Source of the DNA: DAOTXS01 sp034433515
GTDB taxonomy: Bacteria > Chloroflexota > Anaerolineae > UBA4142
Length of the DNA stretch: 11,032 nt
Direction: 5' to 3'
Assembly (NCBI GenBank): GCA_034433515.1
Contig: DAOUAL010000049.1
Location: forward strand, 1 to 11,032
In this document: positions 1 to 7,156 of the stretch, one piece after another
How positions within the stretch are numbered: position 1 is the stretch's first letter
Layout of the letters: each line of letters starts with the position of its first letter
The notes under the pieces: generated by a model
What the model was told of the DNA's origin: nothing
Seen by the model: the letters and a program-made list of their open reading frames with translations, nothing else
The model's database searches: none
Program-made: the position numbers and the translations under genes

Positions 1-46
1 GCCGCCCGCTCAACCCTCCTATCTCTATGCCCCTCTCCTCGCCGGA

Positions 47-74
47 TTGACACTATCTCCACGTGATATATAAT
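47..74 (+). promoter_or_regulatory. Sigma70-type promoter of the ArsA-like operon
   Basis: A perfect -35 hexamer TTGACA (47-52) is separated by 16 nt from a perfect -10 hexamer TATAAT (69-74). Transcription would start near position 81, giving a leader of about 17 nt that carries the Shine-Dalgarno CGGAG (89-93) four nucleotides before the ATG at 98. The match is exact at all 12 consensus positions, so this is the best-supported promoter in the window. It probably drives the ArsA-like gene and the coupled DUF2723 gene. Bases 1-46 hold no gene or motif that I recognise. Confidence 0.8.
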
Positions 75-97
75 TCCTGCCATTGAAACGGAGTCTT

Positions 98-1279
98 ATG
101 CGTATTCTGCTCTACACCGGCAAAGGCGGCGTGGGCAAAACCAGCATCGCCGCCGCAACTGCATTACGTTGTGCTGATCTCGGCTATCGCACGATTGTTG
201 TTAGCACCGATGCCGCGCATTCGCTCGCCGATTCATTTGACACAACGATTGGCAATGAGCCGTTTGAACTTGCGCCGCGTTTGCAAGCACAAGAGATTGA
301 CGTCTTGCATCAGATGGAAAAATACTGGGGCACGGTGCAAGAATGGATTTCATCGGTGCTGGCGTGGCGCGGCATGAACGAAATGATCGCCGAAGAAGCC
401 AGCATCCTGCCGGGCATGGACGAACTCGCCAGTTTGCTCCAGATCGTTTACTTGCACGATACGAACGAGTACGATGTCATCATCGTAGATTGCGCGCCAA
501 CCGGCGAGACCTTGCGTTTGCTTTCCTTGCCCGAAGTTGCCCGCTGGTACATCGTCCATATCTTCCCCTTGGAACGCCAAATCGCCAAAGTTGCCAGCCC
601 GCTCATTCGCAGTATGACCGATTTGCCGGTGCCGGATGAACGTGTTTTCGATTCAATACGCGATCTGATTCTACAATTCGACCGGATGCATCAACTCTTG
701 ACCGATCATGTCAAATCATCGGTGCGGATTGTGTTGAATCCGGAAAAGATGGTGATCAAAGAAGCCCAACGCACCTTCACCTATCTGAATCTGTTTGGCT
801 ATTCCACCGATGCGATCATTTCCAATCGCATCATCCCCGCCAGCGTCGGCGATGGATATTTCAATGCTTGGAAGGGCTCGCAAGCCCGCTATGGTCAACT
901 CGTCGAAGAAGCGTTTGCGCCTGTGCCGATTCTCAAAGTACCTTTGCTCGATCAAGAAGTCGTTGGTTTGGAAATGTTGCGCAAGATGGCTCAAGCCATT
1001 TACGGCGATCAAGACCCCGCGCGAGTTATGCACACCGGGCGACCGCAAATCATCGAAAAAAGTGATCATGGGTATCTCCTGAAACTCCACCTCCCCTTTG
1101 TGCGCAAAGAAGCCATTCACCTCACCCGCAAAGCCGACGAACTTGCCATCAGCATCGGTAACTTTCGCCGCAATATTATCCTGCCCCACGTGCTATCGGT
1201 TTTGGATGTTCAATCTGCCAAGTTCGAAGACGATAATCTGGTGATTCACTTTGCCAATTCAGAAGCACCAACACAATGA
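98..1279 (+). CDS. ArsA/Get3-like ATPase with C-terminal HSP20-like domain
   Basis: A 393-aa SIMIBI-class P-loop ATPase of the ArsA family. The deviant Walker A GKGGVGKTS is at residues 8-16, with the signature Lys9 and catalytic Lys14. Switch I, TDAAHSLAD, spans residues 37-45. Switch II, DCAPTGETLRLL, starts at Asp131. Residues about 325-385 look like the small beta-sandwich ArsA_HSP20 domain found at the end of many Chloroflexota and cyanobacterial homologues. Family members pump arsenite (with ArsB) or guide tail-anchored membrane proteins (Get3). There is no arsB, arsR or arsC here, so arsenic resistance is not supported. The start is ATG98, with CGGAG four nucleotides upstream; an in-frame TTG at 83 would lie almost on the predicted transcription start. 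The stop overlaps the next start as ATGA, so the gene is probably translationally coupled to a membrane protein. The family call is secure; the role is unknown. Confidence 0.93.
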   Translation: MRILLYTGKGGVGKTSIAAATALRCADLGYRTIVVSTDAAHSLADSFDTTIGNEPFELAPRLQAQEIDVLHQMEKYWGTVQEWISSVLAWRGMNEMIAEEASILPGMDELASLLQIVYLHDTNEYDVIIVDCAPTGETLRLLSLPEVARWYIVHIFPLERQIAKVASPLIRSMTDLPVPDERVFDSIRDLILQFDRMHQLLTDHVKSSVRIVLNPEKMVIKEAQRTFTYLNLFGYSTDAIISNRIIPASVGDGYFNAWKGSQARYGQLVEEAFAPVPILKVPLLDQEVVGLEMLRKMAQAIYGDQDPARVMHTGRPQIIEKSDHGYLLKLHLPFVRKEAIHLTRKADELAISIGNFRRNIILPHVLSVLDVQSAKFEDDNLVIHFANSEAPTQ

Positions 1280-3519
1280 CTGCTTCACGCCGCCCATTAA
1301 CCGTTACCGGTCTAGTTTTTGTTGCATCGTTCGCACTGTATTTACGCACCACCGCGCCCACGCTCGGCGGCGGCTGGGACAGCGAAGAGTTCCAACACGT
1401 TGCGTACACGCTTGGCATCGCCCACTCAACCGGCTATCCGCTCTATCTCCTCCTCGGCAAAATTGTTACAACACTTGTGCCTATCGGCAACGTGGCGTAC
1501 CGAATGAATCTATTGTCCGCGATGATTGGTGCACTCACTGCTGTCGTTGTTTATCTCAACGCGCTCACGCTCACCCAGCGACAGATTAGTGCAATGGCAA
1601 CGACCGCGTTGTTCGCAACGAACGTTGCCGTGTGGCGACAAGCCGGCGTTGCCTCGGTGGGTCCGCTCAATTTGTTTTTGCTTGCCACAATCATCTATGC
1701 ACTGGTACAATGGCGCGTACGCCGTGCCCCGCTGACCCTGGTATCATTTTTGTTTGGTTTGAGTCTAGCACACCATCGCACCACACTTTTTCTTTTGCCC
1801 ACCATCGTGCTCTTGGTTTGGCTCACCGATTCGAACATCATTCATCGCCCGCGCGAGTTGATGCGGAACTTGATCTTTCTTGTTGCGCCGCTAGCGTTCT
1901 ATCTCTATCTTCCGATTTTCGGAAACCACTCACCGTGGTATAGCAACACACTGGACGCTTTCATCCATCACATCGCCGGGAGCGAAGCCGGGAATTATAC
2001 GCGCGCCACCCTCATCGAAATAACGCAGGCGTTCACACAATTGATTTTGTACTTGCACGATTCGTTGGGTTATTGGAGCGTTGCGTTCATTCTCATTGGT
2101 ATTGTTAGCGTGTTCTCTCGCAGACACGCTACCCACGACACGCATCTCACCTTGTTCCTGGGACTAGGTTGGTTGACGTATGTTGCGTTCGCCACGTTAG
2201 TCGCTGGCGAGCCGGATCGTTATTTGGTGTTGCCTTTCTTCTTTGCTATGCTTTGGTTCGCGCTGGGCGTTGGCGCAGTGGAAACTTTTATCAACACTCG
2301 TTTTGCCTTTCCACACAAACCGATTCTTTTTGCATTGCTGAGCATCATCCTTACCTTGCTTGTTATTCTGCCTTTCCCACCCCGCTTTCACCTTGCCGAT
2401 TGGAGCACGTTCGACCGGGTGTACAAAACCTGGGACGAGATTTTCACGCTTCCCATTCCGCCGAACGCAACGATTGTCGGCAACTGGGGGCAACTCAACG
2501 CGATGCGATATATGCAACGCATCGAACATCGCCGCACTGATTTGCAAATTGTCGGCACGCAGGACGACCCGGCACCGCAAACCATCGCCGCGCAAAACGC
2601 CTTTGACGATGGTCGCGCAATTTTCCTCGCGCCCGGCATCGCGTTACCGATGGGTGAGTATCGGTACGCGCAACTGGGTCCGTTGCTAGAAGTGCGCGAC
2701 AAACCGCAGATGCGTACATCCGCGTCGCCGAAAAATATTTCGATTAACTTATCACTCACGTTAGCCAACTTTGAAATCACCACTGCCCTTGAACCCTACG
2801 CGCTAACAACGAGCGTCGCGCCGAATCGCACCGTGCGCATCACACTCGATTGGCATGCCAAATCGAGCGTGCAAGATTTTCTCGTACGCATTAAATTGCT
2901 CGATCCAGAAAATCGCATCATTGCGCAAAAAGACGAGCCGCCGGTGCGCGGACTGTATCCGGCGACGCAATGGCAACCTGGTGAGTACCTGCGCGATGTG
3001 CATAACTTGCAAATCCCGGCAGGTACGCCGCCGGGCCCTCATACCTTGCAAATGCAAACACTCGACGCGCAAACCAAAATGCCGACGAGCGGTGAAATCG
3101 TGCTGGGTTCATTCGCCATTGAGCGCACCACGAATCTCACCCGCGATCAAGTGTTCATTGCTCGTCCGCTCGATCTGCCACTGAATCATCAAATCCGATT
3201 GTTGGGCTATGGCGGCTTTGAAGGCAAGTATCGTGCTGGTGAAAATATTAGCGGCAATTTGATTTTCTTTGTGCAAGAAAATATCACTTTCGATTTAACG
3301 TTGCGCTTTGAACTCGTTGATGCAAGCGGTGCGCCTGTCCAAACATGGGAACGTGCGCCGATCACTTTTTATCCCACGCGCGAGTGGCGACGTGGCGAGA
3401 TCCTCAAAGCATACTTTGACCTACCCTTGTCTCAGAGTTTACCGTCTGGCGAGCACACATTTTCCGTCGGCATCGAATCAACGCAAAACATCCTCAACAA
3501 AATTCAAATCGCTCCGTAA
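1276..3519 (+). CDS. DUF2723 GT-C-type membrane protein (putative glycosyltransferase)
   Basis: A 747-aa protein. The N-terminal half (about residues 8-375) is strongly hydrophobic with roughly ten membrane spans. It opens with the DUF2723 signature: an acidic DSEEF (Asp35, Glu38) after the first helix, then LGIAHSTGYPLY (residues 46-57). The acidic pair in the first extracytoplasmic loop is the arrangement expected of GT-C enzymes that use polyprenyl-phosphate sugars. The C-terminal half (about 376-747) is soluble and probably extracytoplasmic. It appears to hold two beta-sandwich modules (about 490-620 and 635-745), each ending in a similar segment of the type 'W-R/Q-x-G-E-x-L'. The start overlaps the stop of the ArsA-like gene (ATGA). 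The downstream GT2 could supply the lipid-linked donor. Sugar and acceptor are not visible from the sequence. DUF2723 is clear; transferase activity is inferred from the fold family. Confidence 0.88.
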   Translation: MTASRRPLTVTGLVFVASFALYLRTTAPTLGGGWDSEEFQHVAYTLGIAHSTGYPLYLLLGKIVTTLVPIGNVAYRMNLLSAMIGALTAVVVYLNALTLTQRQISAMATTALFATNVAVWRQAGVASVGPLNLFLLATIIYALVQWRVRRAPLTLVSFLFGLSLAHHRTTLFLLPTIVLLVWLTDSNIIHRPRELMRNLIFLVAPLAFYLYLPIFGNHSPWYSNTLDAFIHHIAGSEAGNYTRATLIEITQAFTQLILYLHDSLGYWSVAFILIGIVSVFSRRHATHDTHLTLFLGLGWLTYVAFATLVAGEPDRYLVLPFFFAMLWFALGVGAVETFINTRFAFPHKPILFALLSIILTLLVILPFPPRFHLADWSTFDRVYKTWDEIFTLPIPPNATIVGNWGQLNAMRYMQRIEHRRTDLQIVGTQDDPAPQTIAAQNAFDDGRAIFLAPGIALPMGEYRYAQLGPLLEVRDKPQMRTSASPKNISINLSLTLANFEITTALEPYALTTSVAPNRTVRITLDWHAKSSVQDFLVRIKLLDPENRIIAQKDEPPVRGLYPATQWQPGEYLRDVHNLQIPAGTPPGPHTLQMQTLDAQTKMPTSGEIVLGSFAIERTTNLTRDQVFIARPLDLPLNHQIRLLGYGGFEGKYRAGENISGNLIFFVQENITFDLTLRFELVDASGAPVQTWERAPITFYPTREWRRGEILKAYFDLPLSQSLPSGEHTFSVGIESTQNILNKIQIAP

Positions 3520-3531
3520 GAAAACTATAAA
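3503..3531 (+). promoter_or_regulatory. Possible weak promoter before the methyltransferase gene
   Basis: TTCAAA (3503-3508, 4 of 6 consensus positions) lies 17 nt before TATAAA (3526-3531, 5 of 6). It straddles the end of the DUF2723 gene. A start near 3538 would give a leader of about 50 nt. A second weak pair in the same 70-nt gap, TCGACA (3552-3557) and TAATAT (3575-3580), would yield a nearly leaderless mRNA. That would suit the absence of any Shine-Dalgarno before ATG3590. Neither is strong; the gene may simply be read through from upstream. Confidence 0.3.
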
Positions 3532-3589
3532 ATTGCCCGGCAAGAAATTATTCGACAAAACGTTTGAAATCGTGTAATATATCTCCGCG

Positions 3590-4447
3590 ATGAACCAACC
3601 TGTTCCAGAAGCGCGCTGGCGCAAATACCTCACCGATTACAACGAAGGTCTCGGTCTCGTTTACGAACGCTTGGTCCTCAACGATTACCTCGACCGTCTC
3701 GTGAGCCAACACAATATTCACACCGTGCTCGAAGCACCCATTTTTGGGATGGCTGGCGTGAGCGGCATCAACAGCGTGCGTTTGGCACAACGCGGGTGTG
3801 CGGTAACGTTGGTGGACGATCATGCCGAACGTTTACAAGGCATTGAACACATCTGGAGCGAATTGAACCTGCGGGCGACGTTTGTGCATCACACCGATTT
3901 TGCGCACTTGCCCTTTGATGACAACGCGTTCGATCTGACCTGGGAATGGGCGGCGTTGTGGTACCTGCCCAATGCCCAAGCCCTGCTTAACGAATTGGTG
4001 CGTGTCTCGCGCAAACTGGTTTTCGTGGCAATGCCCAATCGTGTGCAAATCGGTTACTTGATGCGCAAATATTTGCTCGAACGCGATTTTGTGAATTATG
4101 TAGACGAGGCATGGGCAAACATTCAACGTATCAAACAAGTCTTGCGCGATGCTCAGGTAACTTTTATTGATGAAGGGGTCCTCGATGTGCCGCCGTGGCC
4201 CGATACGGTGATGCCCGCCTCGCAAGTGCTCCAACGATTGGGGATTCGCTCCAAAAAACTGGATGCGCAATTTACCGGCACAAGTTGGAATTGGAGCACG
4301 ATGGATTATTATCTGGGACGGCGCCCAGAATTAAAAGCGCTCATTGATCGGTACACCTTCTTGGAACGCGCGCCCATTCCCTGGCAGCTCAAAGCCATCT
4401 GGGCGCATCATCGCTACGTGCTGGGGCAAGTGAAAAGCAAAAAATAA
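3590..4447 (+). CDS. Class I SAM-dependent methyltransferase
   Basis: A 285-aa soluble protein with a Rossmann methyltransferase core. Motif I is VLEAPIFGMAGVSG (residues 46-59), an expanded version of the glycine-rich SAM-binding loop. It is followed by VTLVDDHAERL, whose acidic residues would bind the SAM ribose, then LPFDDNAFDLTWEWAALWYL (motifs II/III) and the strand KLVFVAMPN. About 45 residues precede the core and roughly 110 follow it; the tail is rich in Trp and basic residues and probably defines the substrate. There is no recognisable Shine-Dalgarno, and the ATG at 3590 is the only early Met. The GT2 begins one nucleotide after the stop, so the two are almost certainly co-translated, hinting that a glycan or its lipid carrier is the substrate. 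The fold call is secure; the substrate is unknown. Confidence 0.85.
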   Translation: MNQPVPEARWRKYLTDYNEGLGLVYERLVLNDYLDRLVSQHNIHTVLEAPIFGMAGVSGINSVRLAQRGCAVTLVDDHAERLQGIEHIWSELNLRATFVHHTDFAHLPFDDNAFDLTWEWAALWYLPNAQALLNELVRVSRKLVFVAMPNRVQIGYLMRKYLLERDFVNYVDEAWANIQRIKQVLRDAQVTFIDEGVLDVPPWPDTVMPASQVLQRLGIRSKKLDAQFTGTSWNWSTMDYYLGRRPELKALIDRYTFLERAPIPWQLKAIWAHHRYVLGQVKSKK

Positions 4448-4448
4448 A

Positions 4449-5330
4449 GTGGAACACGGAACACGCAACACGCAACCCGCGATTTCTATCATCATTCCCG
4501 CCTACAACGAAGAAGCCAGCATCGCCAATGTCTTGCAAGGGCTGGAGGGGTGGCGCGCGCGTGCAGAAATCATCATCGTGGACGATTGCTCCACCGATCG
4601 CACCGCGCAGATCGCCGAGCAAGCCGGCTTTCGCGTGATTCGGCATCGTTTCAACAAAGGGTATGGCGCGGCGCTCAAGACCGGCATTCGCGCGGCGACC
4701 GGCGACATTATCGTGATGATGGATGCCGATAGCGAACACAACGCCGCGCAAATCTCCAACTTGCTCGATCATCTGGACGACAATGATATGGTGGTCGGTG
4801 CGCGTACCAAAGGTTCACATGCGCCATTGCTTCGACGGCCGGGCAAATGGCTGTTATCGAAGGTGGCAAATTATCTCGCACAAACGAATATTCCGGATTT
4901 GAACTCGGGCTTTCGCGCGTTTCGCAAAGACGTTGCCAAATTATTCTTGCACATCTTGCCCAACGGCTTTTCGTTCACCACAACGCTGACCCTGGCATTG
5001 TTCAAAGAAGGATATAGCGTTGCCTACGTTCCCATCACCACCTCGCCGCGCATTGGCACGAGCACCGTGAATCCCATCCGCGATGGACTCAATACCTTGA
5101 TGCTCATCATTCGCATCATCGCGCTGTTTGATCCGTTGCGTGTGTTTGTGCCGACGAGTGCAGTCTTGTTTTTCATTGGCGTGGCGTACTGGCTTGCCGA
5201 TATTCTGCTGCGGCAACGCTTGAACATTCCATCGGGTGCAATCATTTTGATTCTTGCTGGTGTCATCATCTTTATGTTTGGCATCCTCGCCGATCAAGTC
5301 AGCGCAATTCGGCGGGAGAAATATGAGTAA
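4449..5330 (+). CDS. GT2 glycosyltransferase, polyprenyl-phosphate (DPM1-like) type, with two C-terminal membrane helices
   Basis: A 293-aa family 2 glycosyltransferase. The GT-A core shows SIIIPAYNEE (13-22), the nucleotide-binding IIIVDDCSTD (41-50, Asp45-Asp46), a KGYGAALKTGI segment (70-80) and the metal-binding DADSEH (Asp92, Asp94). LNSGFRAFRKD matches the acceptor-loop region of dolichol-phosphate-mannose-synthase-like enzymes. Two hydrophobic helices (about 232-254 and 258-280) anchor the C-terminus. These enzymes typically move a sugar from a nucleotide donor to polyprenyl phosphate, which a GT-C enzyme such as the upstream DUF2723 protein could then use. The start is GTG, one nucleotide after the methyltransferase stop and without a Shine-Dalgarno, so translation probably reinitiates. 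The first ten or so residues are encoded by a heptamer repeat tract; no other Met or Val start lies before the catalytic core. Confidence 0.9.
   Translation: MEHGTRNTQPAISIIIPAYNEEASIANVLQGLEGWRARAEIIIVDDCSTDRTAQIAEQAGFRVIRHRFNKGYGAALKTGIRAATGDIIVMMDADSEHNAAQISNLLDHLDDNDMVVGARTKGSHAPLLRRPGKWLLSKVANYLAQTNIPDLNSGFRAFRKDVAKLFLHILPNGFSFTTTLTLALFKEGYSVAYVPITTSPRIGTSTVNPIRDGLNTLMLIIRIIALFDPLRVFVPTSAVLFFIGVAYWLADILLRQRLNIPSGAIILILAGVIIFMFGILADQVSAIRREKYE
4451..4478 (+). repeat. Tandem heptamer tract at the GT2 start (4 units)
   Basis: Four uninterrupted 7-nt units of consensus GSAACMC (units such as GGAACAC and GCAACAC) begin two nucleotides after the first base of the GTG start. They encode the variable N-terminus of the glycosyltransferase. 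Similar short heptamer arrays (STRR) are known from filamentous cyanobacteria. The unit has the pattern G-N-A-A-C-N-N, shared with the tract at 5361-5388. Confidence 0.75.
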
Positions 5331-5360
5331 GTTGCCGAGTTACCGGGTTGACGTTGACCT

Positions 5361-5388
5361 GAAACTCGGAACTTGAAACAAGGAACTA
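5361..5388 (+). repeat. Tandem heptamer tract over the radical SAM ribosome-binding site
   Basis: Four consecutive 7-nt units of pattern GRAACNN (for example GAAACTC and GGAACTT) fill the leader just before the radical SAM start. The last unit supplies the Shine-Dalgarno-like AGGA (5381-5384) and the first base of ATG5388. A 7-bp inverted repeat, CCGAGTT (5335-5341) with AACTCGG (5363-5369), links the tract to the rest of the 57-nt gap, which otherwise holds nothing recognisable. Confidence 0.65.
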
Positions 5389-6506
5389 TGTCTCTAAGTA
5401 CCTACACTAACATTGCGAAAGCAGTGGTAAACAATAAAATCGGCAGAGTTGAACTGCCGAACATGGCAACGTTCATCGTCACGTGGCGGTGCAACCTGCG
5501 TTGCTTTATGTGCGACGTGTGGAAGAAAACCGATCATGACGATATGACGGTGGACGAAATTCGCCACGTGTTCAAACAGATTCCGCATCTCGATTCGTTG
5601 CGTATCACCGGCGGCGAACCCTTCTTGCGGCGCGATCTCACCGACATTACACGCGCCATCATCGAGACGAACGATCCCGCCGTTGTTCACGTAACCACCG
5701 CCGGCGTGATGACCGAACGCATCTTGGAATACGCCAAAGCGGTGGGCTCGAAAAAATTGCACTTGAAACTCTCCATTGATGCGGTCGGTGCGCGGCACGA
5801 CGAAATCCGGGGCTATCGTGGCTTGTACGATAAAGCAATGCGCACGCTGCGCGGCTTGGTCGAGTTGCGCGAGAAACTTGGCTTTTATGTGGGCGTGAAT
5901 CAGACGATCACGGATCGCAACTGGGATCACATCGAACCGTTACGCGCCGAGATGGCAAAACTGGGCGTGAGTGTCCATTACGCGATTGCCACCGATCATT
6001 ACACGCTCTATCGCCTCAACACGGACAAGGAAAAGGATATTCCGAATATGAAATCGGTTTCAATGTCCGATTTCACGCCGGAACAACTCAACTATATTTT
6101 CCAGCAACTCGATACGCGCGATGGCATCAACGATTTGCCCGAATGGTTGGTGCAACGCTATTACTTGCGCGGCTTGAAGAATCGTTTGTTGCACCACATC
6201 GAATCGCCCAAGCCGCCATGCATCGAACTGCACAATCATATGCGGTTGATGCCAAACGGAGATGTCGTTACGTGCGTGTACTATCCCACGGTGGTGGGCA
6301 ATCTGCGCACCCAATCGTTGGAAGAGGTCTGGTACAACGACAAGACGAAAAAACAGCGCGAGATCGTGCGCAAGTGTCCCGGGTGTTGGGCAGGTTGCGA
6401 AGTCAAACCCAACGCGATCTACACCGGCGACATCGTGAAAGCGTTTTTCATGGGCAGTTCAAAAGAGCCAGCGAAGAAAGAAACGACAGCCGCAGCGAAG
6501 GCATAA
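5388..6506 (+). CDS. Radical SAM protein with C-terminal SPASM-type cluster domain
   Basis: A 372-aa radical SAM enzyme. The CxxxCxxC motif that binds the SAM-cleaving 4Fe-4S cluster is at Cys35, Cys39 and Cys42 (TWRCNLRCFMCDVW). The GGEP SAM-binding motif is at 75-78 (RITGGEPFLRRDL). A C-terminal SPASM/twitch-like region carries Cys278, Cys296, Cys330, Cys333 and Cys337, with the typical 'MPNGDVVTC' and 'VGNLRTQSLEEVW' phrases. That cysteine set suits one auxiliary Fe-S cluster. Such proteins modify peptides, sugars or lipids; nothing visible identifies the substrate, and no short precursor-peptide gene is evident next to it. I chose ATG5388 because AGGA (5381-5384) precedes it; an in-frame TTG at 5373 would place a start inside the repeat tract. 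It lies 57 nt after the GT2 gene, consistent with glycan-related chemistry but not proving it. Confidence 0.9.
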   Translation: MSLSTYTNIAKAVVNNKIGRVELPNMATFIVTWRCNLRCFMCDVWKKTDHDDMTVDEIRHVFKQIPHLDSLRITGGEPFLRRDLTDITRAIIETNDPAVVHVTTAGVMTERILEYAKAVGSKKLHLKLSIDAVGARHDEIRGYRGLYDKAMRTLRGLVELREKLGFYVGVNQTITDRNWDHIEPLRAEMAKLGVSVHYAIATDHYTLYRLNTDKEKDIPNMKSVSMSDFTPEQLNYIFQQLDTRDGINDLPEWLVQRYYLRGLKNRLLHHIESPKPPCIELHNHMRLMPNGDVVTCVYYPTVVGNLRTQSLEEVWYNDKTKKQREIVRKCPGCWAGCEVKPNAIYTGDIVKAFFMGSSKEPAKKETTAAAKA

Positions 6507-6521
6507 AAATAGGAACCTAAT

Positions 6522-6827
6522 GTGGACATTGCGTATTCAGTCAATCATGTACCGATCCGCCTGACCGCTGAACGTTGGTATCACATCGTTGAAAACCATG
6601 ACGACGTCGCCGGGCATTACGATGACGTGCTTGAAACAATCGAAAACCCCGACCTAGTATTGCGCGGCTACAAAGGCGCATTGATTGCTGTGCGTGGAGC
6701 AAAGCGCGGCGAGTATTTCTGCGTTGTCTATCGCGAGTTGAGCAAAGAAGATGGTTTTGTGATTTCGGCATTCTTCACCGACGAAATCAATCGGAGGCAA
6801 ATCGTATGGCAACCCAACAAGCCTTAA
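6522..6827 (+). CDS. Small PBECR/RelE-like-fold candidate, possible toxin
   Basis: A 101-aa basic-acidic mixed protein. The segment LTAERWYHIVENHDDVAGHY (15-34) followed by a helix, ENPDLVLRG, and the strands GALIAVRG, YFCVVYRE and GFVISAFFT resembles small proteins of the PBECR2 group (barnase-EndoU-colicin-RelE-like nuclease fold). In that group a conserved WxHI...H segment is characteristic. His21 and His26 are candidate active-site residues. The assignment comes from recalled family patterns and is not certain. The start is GTG6522, with AGGA (6511-6514) seven nucleotides upstream; the ATG at 6520 opens only a very short frame. The gene begins 15 nt after the radical SAM stop and overlaps the DUF2283 gene by 22 nt, an arrangement typical of toxin-antitoxin modules. 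No signal peptide or membrane segment is seen. Confidence 0.65.
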   Translation: MDIAYSVNHVPIRLTAERWYHIVENHDDVAGHYDDVLETIENPDLVLRGYKGALIAVRGAKRGEYFCVVYRELSKEDGFVISAFFTDEINRRQIVWQPNKP

Positions 6828-7048
6828 CAAATATTCTGCATAGTGTTTTGAAAACTATTCCGTATCTAACCAAATTGCCAACGCATCGTCTATGGTTTGA
6901 TTACGACCGAGAAGCGGACGTGCTATACGTCAGTCTTGAGCGACCGCAAAAGGCAACAACGAGCAAAATGCGCGATGATGGAATTCTTCTCCGTTACCGC
7001 GCAAAAAAACTAGTGGGCGTCACGGTATTTGAAGCATCCAAACGATAG
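6806..7048 (+). CDS. DUF2283 protein, possible antitoxin partner
   Basis: An 80-aa protein. Residues about 31-80 match the DUF2283 pattern: a 'FDYDREADVLYVSL' strand pair, then a 'DDGILLRY' strand, then 'KLVGVTVFEASKR' at the C-terminus. DUF2283 proteins often sit beside small RelE-like or DUF4258 proteins and are suspected antitoxins. A good Shine-Dalgarno, GGAGG (6793-6797), lies eight nucleotides before ATG6806, inside the end of the preceding gene, so this gene can be translated independently at a high rate. The N-terminal 30 residues (TQQALTNILHSVLKTIPYL) form a likely amphipathic helix that is longer than the DUF2283 core needs and might contact the partner. Confidence 0.75.
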   Translation: MATQQALTNILHSVLKTIPYLTKLPTHRLWFDYDREADVLYVSLERPQKATTSKMRDDGILLRYRAKKLVGVTVFEASKR

Positions 7049-7072
7049 TCAGCCGAATTGTTCAGAATCTAA

Positions 7073-7139
7073 TTACACCGCCGAGACGCAGAGGGCGCGG
7101 AGAAAAACTTCTCTGTGTCCTCTGTGCTCTCTGGGGTAA
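7073..7139. repeat. REP-like imperfect palindrome (arms about 31 nt)
   Basis: The left arm (7073-7104, rich in GAGACGCAGAGG) and the right arm (7109-7139, rich in CTCTGTGTCCTCTGTG) are imperfect inverted repeats around an AAAC loop. Similar 'cagaggacgcagag' palindromes are a familiar dispersed repeat in environmental bacterial genomes. It fills most of the 108-nt gap between the DUF2283 gene and the phosphohydrolase gene, and ends 17 nt before ATG7157. The T6 run (7145-7150) follows only after AAAGG, so a terminator role is doubtful. Confidence 0.7.
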
Positions 7140-7156
7140 AAAGGTTTTTTATCGAA

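Noticed and set aside
716..1189. 157-aa open frame on the - strand
   Set aside because: It is a shadow of the ArsA-like gene's C-terminal half with no ribosome-binding site or recognisable motif.
98..1279. Arsenic resistance operon
   Set aside because: Only the ATPase family matches. No arsenite permease, ArsR regulator, arsenate reductase or ArsD is present, and the C-terminal HSP20-like domain marks a different subgroup.
5331..5387. RiPP precursor peptide next to the radical SAM/SPASM gene
   Set aside because: The gap is only 57 nt and consists of heptamers and a short inverted repeat. No small frame with a ribosome-binding site is present there or just downstream.
5394..5930. 178-aa open frame on the - strand
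   Set aside because: It is fully antisense to the radical SAM core, whose motifs are unmistakable. The reverse-frame protein shows no family pattern.
7073..7150. Rho-independent terminator after the DUF2283 gene
   Set aside because: The palindrome is followed by AAAGG before the T-run, the arms pair imperfectly, and the same sequence type is a known dispersed repeat.
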